Part shown: positions 29,687-38,217 of the stretch, piece by piece
Layout of the letters: the number at the start of each line of letters is the position of its first letter
Numbering within the stretch: the first letter of the stretch is position 1
Assembly (NCBI RefSeq): GCF_002009175.1
Contig: NZ_CP018047.1
Coordinates: forward strand, 5,580,001 to 5,644,000
DNA: 64,000 nucleotides
Reading direction: 5' to 3'
From: Streptomyces niveus
Lineage (GTDB): Bacteria > Actinomycetota > Actinomycetes > Streptomycetales > Streptomycetaceae
The notes under the pieces: model-generated
What the model was told of the DNA's origin: nothing
Seen by the model: the letters and a program-made list of their open reading frames with translations, nothing else
The model's database searches: none
Position numbers and translations under genes: made by a program

Positions 29687-30699
29687 TTCGCGCCGAGGGC
29701 CTTCTCCAGCGCGGCGAGGTTGGACTCCATGACCTCGACGTAGTCAGCGCCCTCGGACTTCTTCGTGATTCCCTCGATGGGATCCAGGACGTCCGTCTTC
29801 AGTCCGCTGTCGGCGGCGACCGTCTTCGCCGTTTTGTCGCTGACCAGTGTCTCGAAGAAGACCGTGCCGACCTTGTCCCGGGTCGCGATGGACCGCAGTT
29901 CCTTGATCCGCGCCGGGCTGGGCTCGGACTCGGGGGAGAGGCCGGAGATGGACTCCTGCTTGAGACCGTAGCGCTCGGCGAGATAGCCGAAGGCCGAGTG
30001 CGTGGTGATGAAGGTCTTGGTGGAGGTGTCGGCGAGGCCCTTTTCGAACTCGGTGTCGAGGGTGGTGAGCCGCTCGACCAGCGCGGTGGTGTTCTTCCGG
30101 TACGCCTTGGCGTTGTCCGGGTCCGCCTTCTCCAGCGAGGCGCCGACGCCCTTGGCGACCTCGGCGTACTTCACGGGGTCGAGCCAGATGTGCGGGTCGG
30201 TGCCGGCCTCGCCCTCGCCCGCGTGCTCCTCCTCCGCGTGCCCGTCCTCGGCGTGCTCCTCACCGGCGTGCTCGTCGCCGTGCGAGTGGCCGACCTCCGA
30301 GCCGTGCTTCTCCAGCTCGGTCAGTGTCGCGGCGTCGACGGTGTTCTTCACCCCCGCGGCGGCGATGGCCTCGTCCACGGCGGGCTGGAGGCCCTTGAGG
30401 TAGAGGATGTAGTCGGCCTCGCCGAGCTGGGCGGCCTGCCGGGTCCCCAGCTCCAGATCGTGCGGCTCGACGCCCGGCCTGGTGAGGGTGGAGACGTCGA
30501 CATGCGTCCCGCCTATCTCCTCGGCCAGATACTGCATGGGGTAGAACGACGCGATCACCGCGAGCCTGCCGTCGCCCTTGCCGCCCGCACCGCCCCCGCC
30601 GTCGGCCGCGTCCGAGGGGGAACACGCGGACAGCGCGACCAGTCCGAGGGTGACGGATCCGGCGAGCGCGGCGGTGGGTATCAGGCGTCGTACGTTCAT
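29683..30699 (-). CDS. znuA: Zinc ABC transporter substrate-binding lipoprotein
   Basis: A 338-residue periplasmic-type zinc-binding protein. The signal peptide ends in a lipobox (LVALSAC). A His/Glu-rich loop of about 35 residues around residue 125 (from HSHGDEHAGEEHAED) is the hallmark of ZnuA and follows the first zinc His in GVEPHDLELG. TDPHIWLDPVKYAEVA and TTHSAFGYLAERYGL contribute further ligands. ATG 30699 lies 7 nt after a -10-like hexamer, suggesting a leaderless transcript; two upstream in-frame starts (30708 ATG, 30717 TTG) lie inside the operator. Confidence 0.92.
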   Translation of the reverse strand: MNVRRLIPTAALAGSVTLGLVALSACSPSDAADGGGGAGGKGDGRLAVIASFYPMQYLAEEIGGTHVDVSTLTRPGVEPHDLELGTRQAAQLGEADYILYLKGLQPAVDEAIAAAGVKNTVDAATLTELEKHGSEVGHSHGDEHAGEEHAEDGHAEEEHAGEGEAGTDPHIWLDPVKYAEVAKGVGASLEKADPDNAKAYRKNTTALVERLTTLDTEFEKGLADTSTKTFITTHSAFGYLAERYGLKQESISGLSPESEPSPARIKELRSIATRDKVGTVFFETLVSDKTAKTVAADSGLKTDVLDPIEGITKKSEGADYVEVMESNLAALEKALGAK

Positions 30700-30713
30700 G
30701 ACAGTCATTTTCA
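30699..30713 (-). promoter_or_regulatory. Zur box 2 overlapping the znuA start
   Basis: On the minus strand TGAAAATGACTGTCA, a 7-1-7 dyad of the actinobacterial Zur type, covering the -10 region (GAAAAT) and the start codon. Confidence 0.75.
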
Positions 30714-30720
30714 ACAAAAG

Positions 30721-30735
30721 TGGAAACGATTGTCA
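30721..30735 (-). promoter_or_regulatory. Zur box 1 overlapping the znuA -35
   Basis: On the minus strand TGACAATCGTTTCCA. Its left end is part of a perfect -35, TTGACA (30736-30731), with an 18-nt spacer to GAAAAT. Its centre is 22 bp from box 2. Confidence 0.75.
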
Positions 30736-30770
30736 ACAAGGAGTGGTGAGGGCCACCGCGGGACACCGAT

Positions 30771-30801
30771 TTGATACAGGGGGTGCGCCCGCCGCTAATC
30801 T
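30771..30801 (+). promoter_or_regulatory. Putative glyS promoter
   Basis: TTGATA at 30771-30776, a 19-nt spacer and TAATCT at 30796-30801, 39 nt before the GTG start; a good vegetative-type promoter. Confidence 0.6.
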
Positions 30802-30840
30802 GAAGCATTCGCCGTTCGTCGTCGTAATGAAGAGAGCACC

Positions 30841-32223
30841 GTGGCCGCCGACAAGATCGACAGCATCGTCAACCTGAGCAAGCGCCGTGGCTTCGTCTAC
30901 CCGTGCAGCGAGATCTACGGCGGACAGCGTGCCGCCTGGGACTACGGGCCGCTCGGGGTCGAGCTGAAGGAGAACATCAAGCGCCAGTGGTGGCGTTACA
31001 TGGTCACTTCGCGCGAGGACGTTGTCGGTCTCGACTCGTCGGTGATCCTGGCCTCCGAGGTCTGGGAGGCCTCGGGGCACGTCGCCACGTTCACCGACCC
31101 GCTCACCGAGTGCACCTCCTGCCACAAGCGTTACCGCGCCGACCACTTGGAGGAGGCGTACGAGGAGAAGCACGGCAAGCCGCCGGTCAACGGCCTGAAG
31201 GACCTCAACTGCCCCAACTGCGGCAACAAGGGCACCTTCACCGAGCCCAAGTCGTTCTCCGGGCTCCTCTCCACCCACCTCGGCCCGACGCAGGACTCCG
31301 GCTCCGTGGCGTATCTGCGCCCCGAGACCGCCCAGGGCATCTTCACCAACTTCGCCCAGGTGCAGCAGACGTCGCGCAAGAAGCCGCCCTTCGGCATCGC
31401 GCAGATGGGCAAGTCCTTCCGTAACGAGATCACGCCCGGCAACTTCATCTTCCGCACGCGCGAGTTCGAGCAGATGGAGATGGAATTCTTCGTCAAGCCC
31501 GGCGAGGACGAGACGTGGCAGGACTACTGGATGGAGCAGCGCTGGAACTGGTACCGGGACCTGGGCCTGCGCGAGGAGAACATGCGCTGGTTCGAGCACC
31601 CGAAGGAGAAGCTCTCCCACTACTCCAAGCGCACCGCCGACATCGAGTACCGCTTCAGCTTCGGCGGCTCGGAGTGGGGCGAGCTCGAGGGCGTCGCGAA
31701 CCGCACGGACTTCGACCTCACCGCGCACTCCAAGGCGTCGGGCCACGACCTGTCGTACTTCGACCAGGAGGCCGGTGAGCGCTGGACGCCGTACGTCATC
31801 GAGCCCGCCGCCGGTGTCGGCCGCGCGATGCTGGCCTTCCTCCTCGACGCGTACAACGAGGACGAGGCGCCGAACGCGAAGGGTGTGCTGGAGAAGCGCA
31901 CGGTGATGCGGCTCGACCCGCGCCTGGCGCCGGTCAAGGTCGCGGTGCTGCCGCTGTCGCGCAACCCGCAGCTCTCGCCGAAGGCGAAGGGGCTCTCGGC
32001 GGACCTGCGGAAGAACTGGAACATCGAGTTCGACGACGCGGGCGCGATCGGCCGGCGTTACCGCAGGCAGGACGAGATCGGTACGCCGTTCTGCGTCACC
32101 GTCGACTTCGACACCCTCGACGACGACGCGGTGACGGTGCGCGAGCGCGACACGATGAAGCAGGAGCGCGTCTCGCTGAGCCAGATCCAGGGCTACCTCG
32201 GCGAGCGCCTGCTCGGCTGCTGA
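30841..32223 (+). CDS. glyS: Glycyl-tRNA synthetase (single-chain, homodimeric type)
   Basis: A 460-residue class II synthetase of the alpha2 type. Motif 1 region [17 protein letters not shown], an inserted Cys-rich stretch with CTSCHKRY and CPNCGNKG (zinc-binding), motif 2 with [20 protein letters not shown], and motif 3 [18 protein letters not shown]. It charges tRNA-Gly. Start is GTG with GAGAG upstream. It diverges from znuA; no T-box-like leader is visible in the short 5' region. Confidence 0.96.
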   Translation: MAADKIDSIVNLSKRRGFVYPCSEIYGGQRAAWDYGPLGVELKENIKRQWWRYMVTSREDVVGLDSSVILASEVWEASGHVATFTDPLTECTSCHKRYRADHLEEAYEEKHGKPPVNGLKDLNCPNCGNKGTFTEPKSFSGLLSTHLGPTQDSGSVAYLRPETAQGIFTNFAQVQQTSRKKPPFGIAQMGKSFRNEITPGNFIFRTREFEQMEMEFFVKPGEDETWQDYWMEQRWNWYRDLGLREENMRWFEHPKEKLSHYSKRTADIEYRFSFGGSEWGELEGVANRTDFDLTAHSKASGHDLSYFDQEAGERWTPYVIEPAAGVGRAMLAFLLDAYNEDEAPNAKGVLEKRTVMRLDPRLAPVKVAVLPLSRNPQLSPKAKGLSADLRKNWNIEFDDAGAIGRRYRRQDEIGTPFCVTVDFDTLDDDAVTVRERDTMKQERVSLSQIQGYLGERLLGC

Positions 32224-32250
32224 TCACGGCCGCGGATCACGTTCGTGGCT

Positions 32251-32287
32251 CGAAGCCCCCGGTTCCGTGACGGAGCCGGGGGCTTCG
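32251..32287 (+). terminator. Terminator after glyS
   Basis: A 17-bp stem CGAAGCCCCCGGTTCCG with its inverse (one G-T pair) and a 3-nt loop, 27 nt past the glyS stop. Confidence 0.85.
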
Positions 32288-32330
32288 TCGCACACTGCTG
32301 ACTGGCCGCATCCGTCTACAGGAGGCACTC

Positions 32331-32543
32331 ATGCCGCCCACGACCAGCAGCAAGGTAAGCCGATGGGACCAGCACGGCCGCGAGCATGTCGTCCATGTCC
32401 AAAAGGCCGGTATGCAGCGGGCGTTGAACTGCGACACCTGCGGCTGGAACAAGAAGGCGCAGTTCCTGCCGTGGCTCAAGGCGGAGGAACACCTCGCCGA
32501 GGCGCACCAGGCGACCGTCGACCCGACGGTGTCCGGCGGCTAG
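32331..32543 (+). CDS. Small conserved C2H2-like zinc-binding protein
   Basis: A 70-residue protein with no family name I can give with certainty. ALNCDTCGWNKKAQ and, 17 residues after the second Cys, HLAEAH give the spacing C-x2-C-x17-H-x4-H of a C2H2-like zinc site. The rest is polar, without signal or membrane segments. AGGAGG lies just upstream (about 32320-32325). It follows glyS behind a terminator, so it likely has its own promoter. Similar small proteins occur at this position in streptomycetes, as far as I recall. Confidence 0.65.
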   Translation: MPPTTSSKVSRWDQHGREHVVHVQKAGMQRALNCDTCGWNKKAQFLPWLKAEEHLAEAHQATVDPTVSGG

Positions 32544-32604
32544 CGCGTGTCCGGTGCGGGTGCCCGTGTCGGTGTCGGCGCGGTGCCGGAGCCGGGAAAA
32601 TGAG

Positions 32605-32635
32605 GTGACGGGCGCCACCCGCCCGGTGGTAGCGT
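32605..32635 (+). promoter_or_regulatory. Putative promoter giving a leaderless transcript
   Basis: GTGACG at 32605-32610 (five of six against TTGACG), a 19-nt spacer and TAGCGT at 32630-32635; the ATG of a 7-codon ORF is exactly 7 nt further on. Confidence 0.5.
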
Positions 32636-32642
32636 CTCGGGC

Positions 32643-32666
32643 ATGTTCTTCCAGATCTACGAGTGA
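32643..32666 (+). CDS. Seven-codon ORF MFFQIYE, possible leader peptide
   Basis: ATG TTC TTC CAG ATC TAC GAG TGA. It has no ribosome site but sits at the expected transcription start of the promoter just upstream, so it could be read as a leaderless ORF. Three of seven residues are aromatic. The DUF6243 gene starts 76 nt after its stop. Whether it is translated, and whether it regulates, is not shown by sequence alone. Confidence 0.4.
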   Translation: MFFQIYE

Positions 32667-32742
32667 GAACGCGGCGGTCACGGTCCGCCTCTCACCAGAC
32701 GAATCCGCAGATCACTTCGCCTTCACCAATTCGGGAGAACCC

Positions 32743-33006
32743 GTGGCAAAGAGCCGGAACAACCTTCTCGGCGTGGGCGGACAGCGTAAGAAGCTGTCCC
32801 GCGCCGATCAGCAGGGCAACGGCCCCGGCCGGAACGCCGACCGCAAGGTCGCCGAGGACAAGAAGCAGGAACTGGTGCGCAAGATGCGCGAGCGCGCGAC
32901 CGGTACCGAGTCCGAGGAGCCCACGGCGGACACGGCGGACGCGGCCGACACCACCGACGCGAACAGCGCGGCCGATGTGACCGACGGGCCCGCCGCCCAG
33001 TCCTGA
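32743..33006 (+). CDS. DUF6243 family small protein
   Basis: An 87-residue basic then acidic protein starting MAKSRNNLLGVGGQRKKLSR, which I recognise as DUF6243, a small actinobacterial family of unknown function. The N-terminal half is Lys/Arg-rich, the last 35 residues are a low-complexity Ala/Asp/Thr tail (TADTADAADTTDANSAAD) likely disordered. GTG start with GGGAG about 6 nt upstream. A strong inverted repeat lies immediately behind the gene. Confidence 0.78.
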   Translation: MAKSRNNLLGVGGQRKKLSRADQQGNGPGRNADRKVAEDKKQELVRKMRERATGTESEEPTADTADAADTTDANSAADVTDGPAAQS

Positions 33007-33020
33007 CACACCGCTTCGGC

Positions 33021-33064
33021 GTGACGACGGCCCGGATCACCTCGGTGATCCGGGCCGTCGTCAC
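33021..33064. terminator. Bidirectional terminator hairpin
   Basis: A perfect 21-bp inverted repeat, GTGACGACGGCCCGGATCAC... with a 2-nt spacer, between convergent DUF6243 and MFS genes. It overlaps the stop codon of the MFS gene. Confidence 0.88.
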
Positions 33065-34389
33065 GTGGTTCGGGGTTCGTCGGCCGGGGCCGGGGCGCGG
33101 TGCGGTCCGTCCGGAGACCGGTGCGGCTCGCGGGGGGACGCCGGCAGATCCCTGGCGCGTCCGATCGGCGAGAAGAGCAGGATCAGCGCGGCCAGCGGCA
33201 CACCGGCGGTGGTGATCCACATCGCCGTACGGATGCCGAGCACCGTACCGAGCGTGCCGCCCAGCAGGGCGCCGAGCGGGATCGTCCCGTAGTTGAGGAA
33301 GGCCGTGCTCGCCGTGAGGCGGCCGAGCAACTCCGGCGGGCAGTAGCGCTGCTGGAAGCTCGCCTTGATCACATTGCCCGCCACCACGCCCGCGGCGACG
33401 AAGAATCCGCCGGCGACGTAGAACAGCACCCCGGCCCCGCCCACGGTCAGCGGGATGAGCAGGGCGAACACCGCGAGGCCCAGCTCGAAGAGCAGCGTCG
33501 CGCGTGCCGTGCCCACCCGTGCCGCGACCCGGCGCGCCAGGAAGGCCCCGGCCACGCCGCCCGTGCCCGCCGCGGCGACGAGCCCGCCGACCGGCCCGGG
33601 GTCCAGACCGACGGTCCGCACCAGGAAGACGACGAGGATCGACTGGTACCCCATCAGGGCCAGATTGGACGCGGCGCCGAAGAGCGTCAGCGTACGGAGC
33701 CAGGGATCCCCGGCGACCAGCCGCAGGCCCTCCCCGACCTCGGCGGCCAGCGCGCCGGGCCGGCGCGGGACGCGTGGGAGGCGCGGCTCGCGGTGGCGGA
33801 TGCGCGACAGACACAGGAGCGAGACGAGGAAGGTCGCCGCGTTGGCGAACATCCCGTTGACCGCGCCCGCCAACTGCGCGATCAGTCCGCCCGATCCGAG
33901 CCCGGCGATCTGCGCGGCGGACGCGCTGCCGTGCAGTTTGGCGTTGCCCTCTGGCTGGTCCTCCGGGGCCAGGATGGCGGGCAGATAGGCGGTGTACGCG
34001 GTCTGGAAGAACACGGCGGCCGTGCCCGTCAGCAGCGCCACGCCCACCAGCAGGCCGACGCTCAGCAGACCCGCCCACGCGGCGAGCGGGACGGCGGCGA
34101 ACAGCGCCAGTGAGACCGCCGCGGCGGCCAGCATGATCGGTCTGCGCCGGGTCCGGTCCACCCAGACGCCGACCGGCAGACCGATGACCAGCCAGGGCGC
34201 CCAGGTCGCCGCGGTGAGCAGGCCGACCTCGAACGTGCCCGCGTCCAGGGTGGAGACGGCGATCAGCGGCATCGCGACGCCGGTGACCGACGTACCGAAC
34301 TTGCCGGCGGTCTCGCCGAGCCAGAGCAGCCGGAAGTCGTGGTGACGGCGCAGCAGCCCGCCGCGTATCGGGCGTGTCCCGCGCTTCAC
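33061..34389 (-). CDS. MFS transporter (MFS_3/enterobactin-exporter type)
   Basis: A 442-residue, roughly 12-helix major facilitator resembling the enterobactin-exporter/MFS_3 type: DFRLLWLGETAGKFGTSVTG at the N-terminus, then LPVGVWVDRTRRRPIML (motif A). Likely exports a drug or siderophore-like compound; substrate unknown. It starts at GTG overlapping the stop of the ArsR-type regulator (GTGA), so regulator and transporter form one operon. Control is presumably by the operator array upstream of the regulator. Confidence 0.88.
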   Translation of the reverse strand: MKRGTRPIRGGLLRRHHDFRLLWLGETAGKFGTSVTGVAMPLIAVSTLDAGTFEVGLLTAATWAPWLVIGLPVGVWVDRTRRRPIMLAAAAVSLALFAAVPLAAWAGLLSVGLLVGVALLTGTAAVFFQTAYTAYLPAILAPEDQPEGNAKLHGSASAAQIAGLGSGGLIAQLAGAVNGMFANAATFLVSLLCLSRIRHREPRLPRVPRRPGALAAEVGEGLRLVAGDPWLRTLTLFGAASNLALMGYQSILVVFLVRTVGLDPGPVGGLVAAAGTGGVAGAFLARRVAARVGTARATLLFELGLAVFALLIPLTVGGAGVLFYVAGGFFVAAGVVAGNVIKASFQQRYCPPELLGRLTASTAFLNYGTIPLGALLGGTLGTVLGIRTAMWITTAGVPLAALILLFSPIGRARDLPASPREPHRSPDGPHRAPAPADEPRTT

Positions 34390-35006
34390 CGGGTGTCGCT
34401 CCCGGTCCCGCGCGCCTTGCGGGGGAAGGACTGGAGCTGGACGACGACGGGCAGGGCGCCGGGGTCCGCCTCAGTGTCGGGGCCGGGTGTGTGGCGGGCG
34501 ACGACCGCCATCAACTCCGCGTTGAGCGCGCTCAGTTGCTCCGGCGTGAGCCGCAGGTCGTGCCAGTCCGAGACCGTACCGGCGGCGCGCCAGCCGTTGT
34601 CCCACTCCTCGTTCAGATAGTCCGTGACCCGGCTGAAGTACTGGCCCACCAGCTCGTGGAGATAGACGGACAGCGCGCCCCGGGTGCGGGGATCGTCCCG
34701 GAAGTCGGCGGTGTTCAGCTCGTTCGGTACGCCGGTCCTGCGCCACCAGCGCTCCCGCTTGGTGCCGCGTCCGGTCTCCTCCTCGATGAAGCCGTGCTCG
34801 GCGAGATGGCGCAGATGCCAGCTGACGGTGCCGGTGTTCTCGCCGAGCCGCTCGGCGAGAACGGTGGCGGTGGCGGGCCCGTCGAGGCTGATCGCTTCGA
34901 GGATGCTCATCCGCAGGGGGTGGGCGAGCCCGCGCAGACTGCGGGCGTCGATACGGCGGGTGGGTCGCGCGGCCGGCTGCGACGGGGTCTCGGGTTCGTC
35001 GGGCAT
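34386..35006 (-). CDS. ArsR-type winged-helix regulator
   Basis: A 206-residue regulator. The winged helix is LAHPLRMSILEAISLDGPAT to LGENTGTVSWHLRHLAEHGF, followed by a wing EEETGRGTKRERWWRR and a C-terminal helical part of unknown ligand specificity (no ArsR metal motif ELCVCDL). Start ATG 35006 (MPDEPETPSQ) is preferred to the 35054 extension, which would encode the operator array. A TACGAT hexamer 6 nt before the ATG suggests leaderless transcription. Confidence 0.85.
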   Translation of the reverse strand: MPDEPETPSQPAARPTRRIDARSLRGLAHPLRMSILEAISLDGPATATVLAERLGENTGTVSWHLRHLAEHGFIEEETGRGTKRERWWRRTGVPNELNTADFRDDPRTRGALSVYLHELVGQYFSRVTDYLNEEWDNGWRAAGTVSDWHDLRLTPEQLSALNAELMAVVARHTPGPDTEADPGALPVVVQLQSFPRKARGTGSDTR

Positions 35007-35018
35007 GACGGCATCGTA

Positions 35019-35070
35019 TGTTGCAGAGAGTCCTCTGCATAGACTTCTCTGCATAGGAGCCTCTGCAACA
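35019..35070. promoter_or_regulatory. Phased CTCTGCA operator array
   Basis: TGCAGAG at 35022-35028 is followed by three direct CTCTGCA copies at 35033-35039, 35047-35053 and 35061-35067, a strict 14-bp period. The outermost sequences ATGTTGCAGAG and CTCTGCAACAT make a larger dyad. It covers the promoter of the ArsR-type gene. Confidence 0.7.
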
Positions 35071-35126
35071 TGGGCGTCCCGGCACGGGAGCCCGCCACGA
35101 CAGGCGGCCGGGTCCGGCCCGACCCG

Positions 35127-36632
35127 TCAGGCCGCCGATTCCGGGACCGACGCCGGCTCCAGTCGTGCCGCGTTGCGGCGCGCCGTACCGCGCGCCCACT
35201 CCCCGCTCGTCAGCGCGCCGACCACCAGCACGCAGAACCCGAGCCCGGCGATGATCCACCACGCGGGGCGGCTCGCCGCGACGAAGCCCGCCTCGTCGAT
35301 GCCGCCCCGGTGCGTGGCCGACGACGCGCCCGCCGCCAGTACCGCTCCGATCACCGCGACGCCCAGCGTCTGCCCGATCTGCCGGCTGGTCGACGCGACC
35401 GCGGCGGCCACCCCCGACTGCGCCAGCGGCATCCCGGAGACCGCCGTGTTGGTGATCGGGGCGTTCACGAGGCCGAAGCCCGTGCCGAACAGGACGTATC
35501 CGGTGAACAGCAGCGCCGTGTGCGTCTCCGCCTCGAAGACCGCGAACAGCAGCCCGCTCGCCGCGATGGCCGTGCCCGCGAGCAGCAGCGGGAGCCGCGG
35601 CCCCCTCGTACCGACGAGCCGTCCCGACAGCGGCGCGCAGACGAAGGCGAGCGCCGCCATCGGCAGCATGTGGAGACCGGCGTCCAGGGCGGAGAGGCCC
35701 CGTACGTTCTGGAGGTAGAGCGTGTTCATGAACAGGAAGCCGCCGAGGCCGCCGAACGCGCACACGGCGATGACCGTCGCCCCGCTGAACGGCGCGCTGC
35801 GGAAGAAACGCAGATCGATCAGCGGCTCGGGGCGCCTCGGCTCGTACAGCAGCAGCCCGGTCAGCGCGCACACCGTGACGCCGACGAAGGTCAGGATCAG
35901 CGGCGACGTCCAGCCGGCCGTCGGCGCCTCGATGATCGCGTACGTCAGCGCGCCGAGGGTGGCCATGACCAGCAGCTGGCCCACGGGGTCGGGGCGGCGC
36001 GGCTTCGCGGCGCGCGACTCGGGGACGAACCGCCAGGTGAGCACGTACGCGGTGATCCCCACCGGCAGATTGACCAGGAAGATCGCGCGCCAGCCGACCG
36101 TCTCCACGAGCAGCCCGCCGATCAGCGGCCCGGCCGCCATCGAGATTCCGACGACCCCGCCCCAGACGCCGATCGCGCGGGCGCGCTCGCGCGGGTCGGT
36201 GAAGGTGTTCGTGATGATCGACATCGCGACCGGGTTGAGCATCGAGCCGCCGACGGCCTGCACCATCCGGAACGCGACCAGCGACTCCAGATTCGGCGCG
36301 AGCGAGCACAGCAGCGACCCGAGCGTGAAGATCACGAGCCCCGTCTTGAAGACGCGCCGCCGGCCGACGCGGTCGGCCGTGGAGCCCGCGAGCATCAGCA
36401 GCGAGGCGATGACCAGGGTGTACGCGTCGATGGTCCACTGCATGCCGGCGAGCGTGGTGTGCAACTCCTTCTGCATGGACGGCAGCGCGACGTTGAGCAC
36501 CGTGTTGTCGAGACTGACGATCAGCAGGCTCATGCAGCAGGTCCCCAGAATCACCATCCGCCGGCGTGGACCGCACTGCGGTGTGGCTTCCTCCGACGGC
36601 TCCGGCGAGGACTCGTGCTGGGGAGCTGGCAT
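35127..36632 (-). CDS. MFS drug efflux transporter (EmrB/QacA, DHA2 type)
   Basis: A 501-residue, 14-helix exporter. Near the N-terminus is the DHA2 signature LIVSLDNTVLNVALPSMQKE, then MQWTIDAYTLVIASLLMLAG, GSTADRVGRRRVFKTG (motif A) and GGVVGISMAAGPLIGGLLVE (motif C). Such pumps extrude hydrophobic or cationic drugs by proton antiport. Start ATG 36632 agrees with MPAPQHESS; the long open frame further upstream is antisense to dus. It lies divergently from dus with 60 nt between starts and has no obvious regulator of its own. Confidence 0.92.
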   Translation of the reverse strand: MPAPQHESSPEPSEEATPQCGPRRRMVILGTCCMSLLIVSLDNTVLNVALPSMQKELHTTLAGMQWTIDAYTLVIASLLMLAGSTADRVGRRRVFKTGLVIFTLGSLLCSLAPNLESLVAFRMVQAVGGSMLNPVAMSIITNTFTDPRERARAIGVWGGVVGISMAAGPLIGGLLVETVGWRAIFLVNLPVGITAYVLTWRFVPESRAAKPRRPDPVGQLLVMATLGALTYAIIEAPTAGWTSPLILTFVGVTVCALTGLLLYEPRRPEPLIDLRFFRSAPFSGATVIAVCAFGGLGGFLFMNTLYLQNVRGLSALDAGLHMLPMAALAFVCAPLSGRLVGTRGPRLPLLLAGTAIAASGLLFAVFEAETHTALLFTGYVLFGTGFGLVNAPITNTAVSGMPLAQSGVAAAVASTSRQIGQTLGVAVIGAVLAAGASSATHRGGIDEAGFVAASRPAWWIIAGLGFCVLVVGALTSGEWARGTARRNAARLEPASVPESAA

Positions 36633-36692
36633 GGGCCGATCGTAGGTCCGGCACCCGGCGGCCCTCCCGCCGCCATGCGCGACAATGGGGGG

Positions 36693-37853
36693 ATGACCGC
36701 TCCGCTCGCCCCCTCCCTCGCACCGCCCGCCACGCTCGCCGTCGGGCCGTACACGGTGCGCCCGCCGGTGGTCCTCGCGCCCATGGCCGGGATCACCAAC
36801 GCCCCGTTCCGGACGCTGTGCCGGGAGTTCTCGGGCGGCAAGGGGCTGTTCGTCAGCGAGATGATCACCACGCGGGCGCTGGTCGAGCGCAACGAGAAGA
36901 CGATGCAGCTCATCCGCTTCGACGCGACCGAGACACCGCGCTCGATCCAGCTGTACGGGGTCGACCCGGTCACCGTCGGCAAGGCCGTCCGCATGATCGC
37001 GGACGAGGGCCTGGCCGACCACATCGACCTGAACTTCGGCTGCCCCGTCCCCAAGGTCACCCGCAAGGGCGGCGGCTCGGCCCTCCCGTACAAGCGGCCC
37101 CTGCTTCGCGCGATCCTGCACGAGGCCGTGTCGAACGCCGGGGACCTGCCGGTCACCATGAAGATGCGCAAGGGCATCGACGACGGTCACCTCACCTATC
37201 TGGACGCGGGCCGTATCGCGGTCGAGGAGGGCGTGACCGCGATCGCCCTGCACGGCAGAACGGCCGCTCAGCACTACGGCGGTACGGCCGACTGGGACGC
37301 CATCGCCCGCCTCAAGGAGCATGTCCCCGAGATCCCGGTCCTCGGCAACGGCGACATCTGGTCGGCGGACGACGCGCTGCGGATGGTCCGCGAGACCGGC
37401 TGCGACGGCGTGGTCGTGGGACGCGGCTGCCTCGGCCGGCCGTGGATCTTCGGCGATCTGGTGGCGGCCTTCGAAGGTACGGGGGAGCTCGCCCGGCCCG
37501 CGCTGCGCGAGGTCGCCGGGGTCATGCGGCGGCACGCGGAGCTGCTGGGGGAGTGGATCGGCGACGAGGCGCGCGGGGTGATCGACTTCCGTAAGCACGT
37601 GGCCTGGTACCTGAAGGGCTTCTCGGTCGGTTCCGAGATGCGCAAGAAGCTCGCGATCACCTCGTCCCTCGCCGAACTGGATTCGCTGCTGGGTGAGTTG
37701 GACCTGGACCAGCCGTGGCCGGACGGCGCGGACGGGCCGCGCGGGCGGACGTCGGGGAACAACCGGGTGGTCCTGCCGGACGGCTGGCTGAAGGACCCGT
37801 ACGACTGCGCGGGCATCGGCGCCGACGCGGAACTGGACACCTCCGGCGGCTGA
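36693..37853 (+). CDS. dus: tRNA-dihydrouridine synthase (DusB-like)
   Basis: A 386-residue FMN enzyme: VVLAPMAGITNAPFRTLCRE at the N-terminus, the catalytic Cys in NFGCPVPKVTRKGGGSAL, substrate/FMN motif ALHGRTAAQHYGG and phosphate-binding VLGNGDIW with GVVVGRGCLGRPWIF. It reduces specific uridines in tRNA D-loops with NADPH. ATG 36693 follows GGGGG. No operon partner is evident. Confidence 0.93.
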   Translation: MTAPLAPSLAPPATLAVGPYTVRPPVVLAPMAGITNAPFRTLCREFSGGKGLFVSEMITTRALVERNEKTMQLIRFDATETPRSIQLYGVDPVTVGKAVRMIADEGLADHIDLNFGCPVPKVTRKGGGSALPYKRPLLRAILHEAVSNAGDLPVTMKMRKGIDDGHLTYLDAGRIAVEEGVTAIALHGRTAAQHYGGTADWDAIARLKEHVPEIPVLGNGDIWSADDALRMVRETGCDGVVVGRGCLGRPWIFGDLVAAFEGTGELARPALREVAGVMRRHAELLGEWIGDEARGVIDFRKHVAWYLKGFSVGSEMRKKLAITSSLAELDSLLGELDLDQPWPDGADGPRGRTSGNNRVVLPDGWLKDPYDCAGIGADAELDTSGG

Positions 37854-38217
37854 ACGGAGTGTGGTGGCGGGCGTGATTCTCGCCACGTCTGATAGGCGCT
37901 TCGCTCAGACGAGCGGTTTGCGGGCGGCTGCACTTCCGGAAGGGGTGGCACTGGGTGCCACCTCTTCCGCGTTCGAGAGGTGAACTCAGAAGTCGCTATA
38001 CCGGCTCAGATGAGCGCGTTACGTCATGCAAAGGTCATGCCCGGTTCGAGGTATGAAGGGGGCCGGAGCGGCTGACTCCCCGTCATACGCATTCGATCCA
38101 GTGGCGGACGGGTGGTTGCGGCCGTATGACGGACAGGTGGACATATCCAGGCACCTTCGATCTGGGTATGTTCCTCGCCGTCAGGGCAGCCAGCGTCTCC
38201 CGGAGGAGCCGAGATCC
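37854..38217. other. Intergenic region between dus and ppdK
   Basis: About 360 nt. A hairpin at 37938-37968 (14 bp, one G-T, loop TGG) may terminate dus transcription. Further on, 38040-38180 is less GC-rich and probably holds the ppdK promoter; TATGTT at 38168-38173 is a possible -10 but I see no matching -35. The region is otherwise without ORFs of coding character. Confidence 0.5.
37938..37968 (+). terminator. Hairpin after dus
   Basis: GGAAGGGGTGGCAC pairs with GTGCCACCTCTTCC around TGG, 85 nt after the dus stop. Confidence 0.6.

Noticed and set aside
30737..30840. T-box riboswitch ahead of glyS
   Set aside because: The 5' region after the likely start is only about 30 nt and lacks the T-box consensus.
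35070..37853. Very long plus-strand open frame of 927 codons
   Set aside because: It is antisense to the MFS gene and merges into dus in another stretch; composition is low-complexity Arg/Ala/Gly, typical shadow ORF in high-GC DNA.
38168..38173. TATGTT as a firm ppdK -10
   Set aside because: No acceptable -35 hexamer at 16-19 nt upstream, so it is mentioned only as a possibility.
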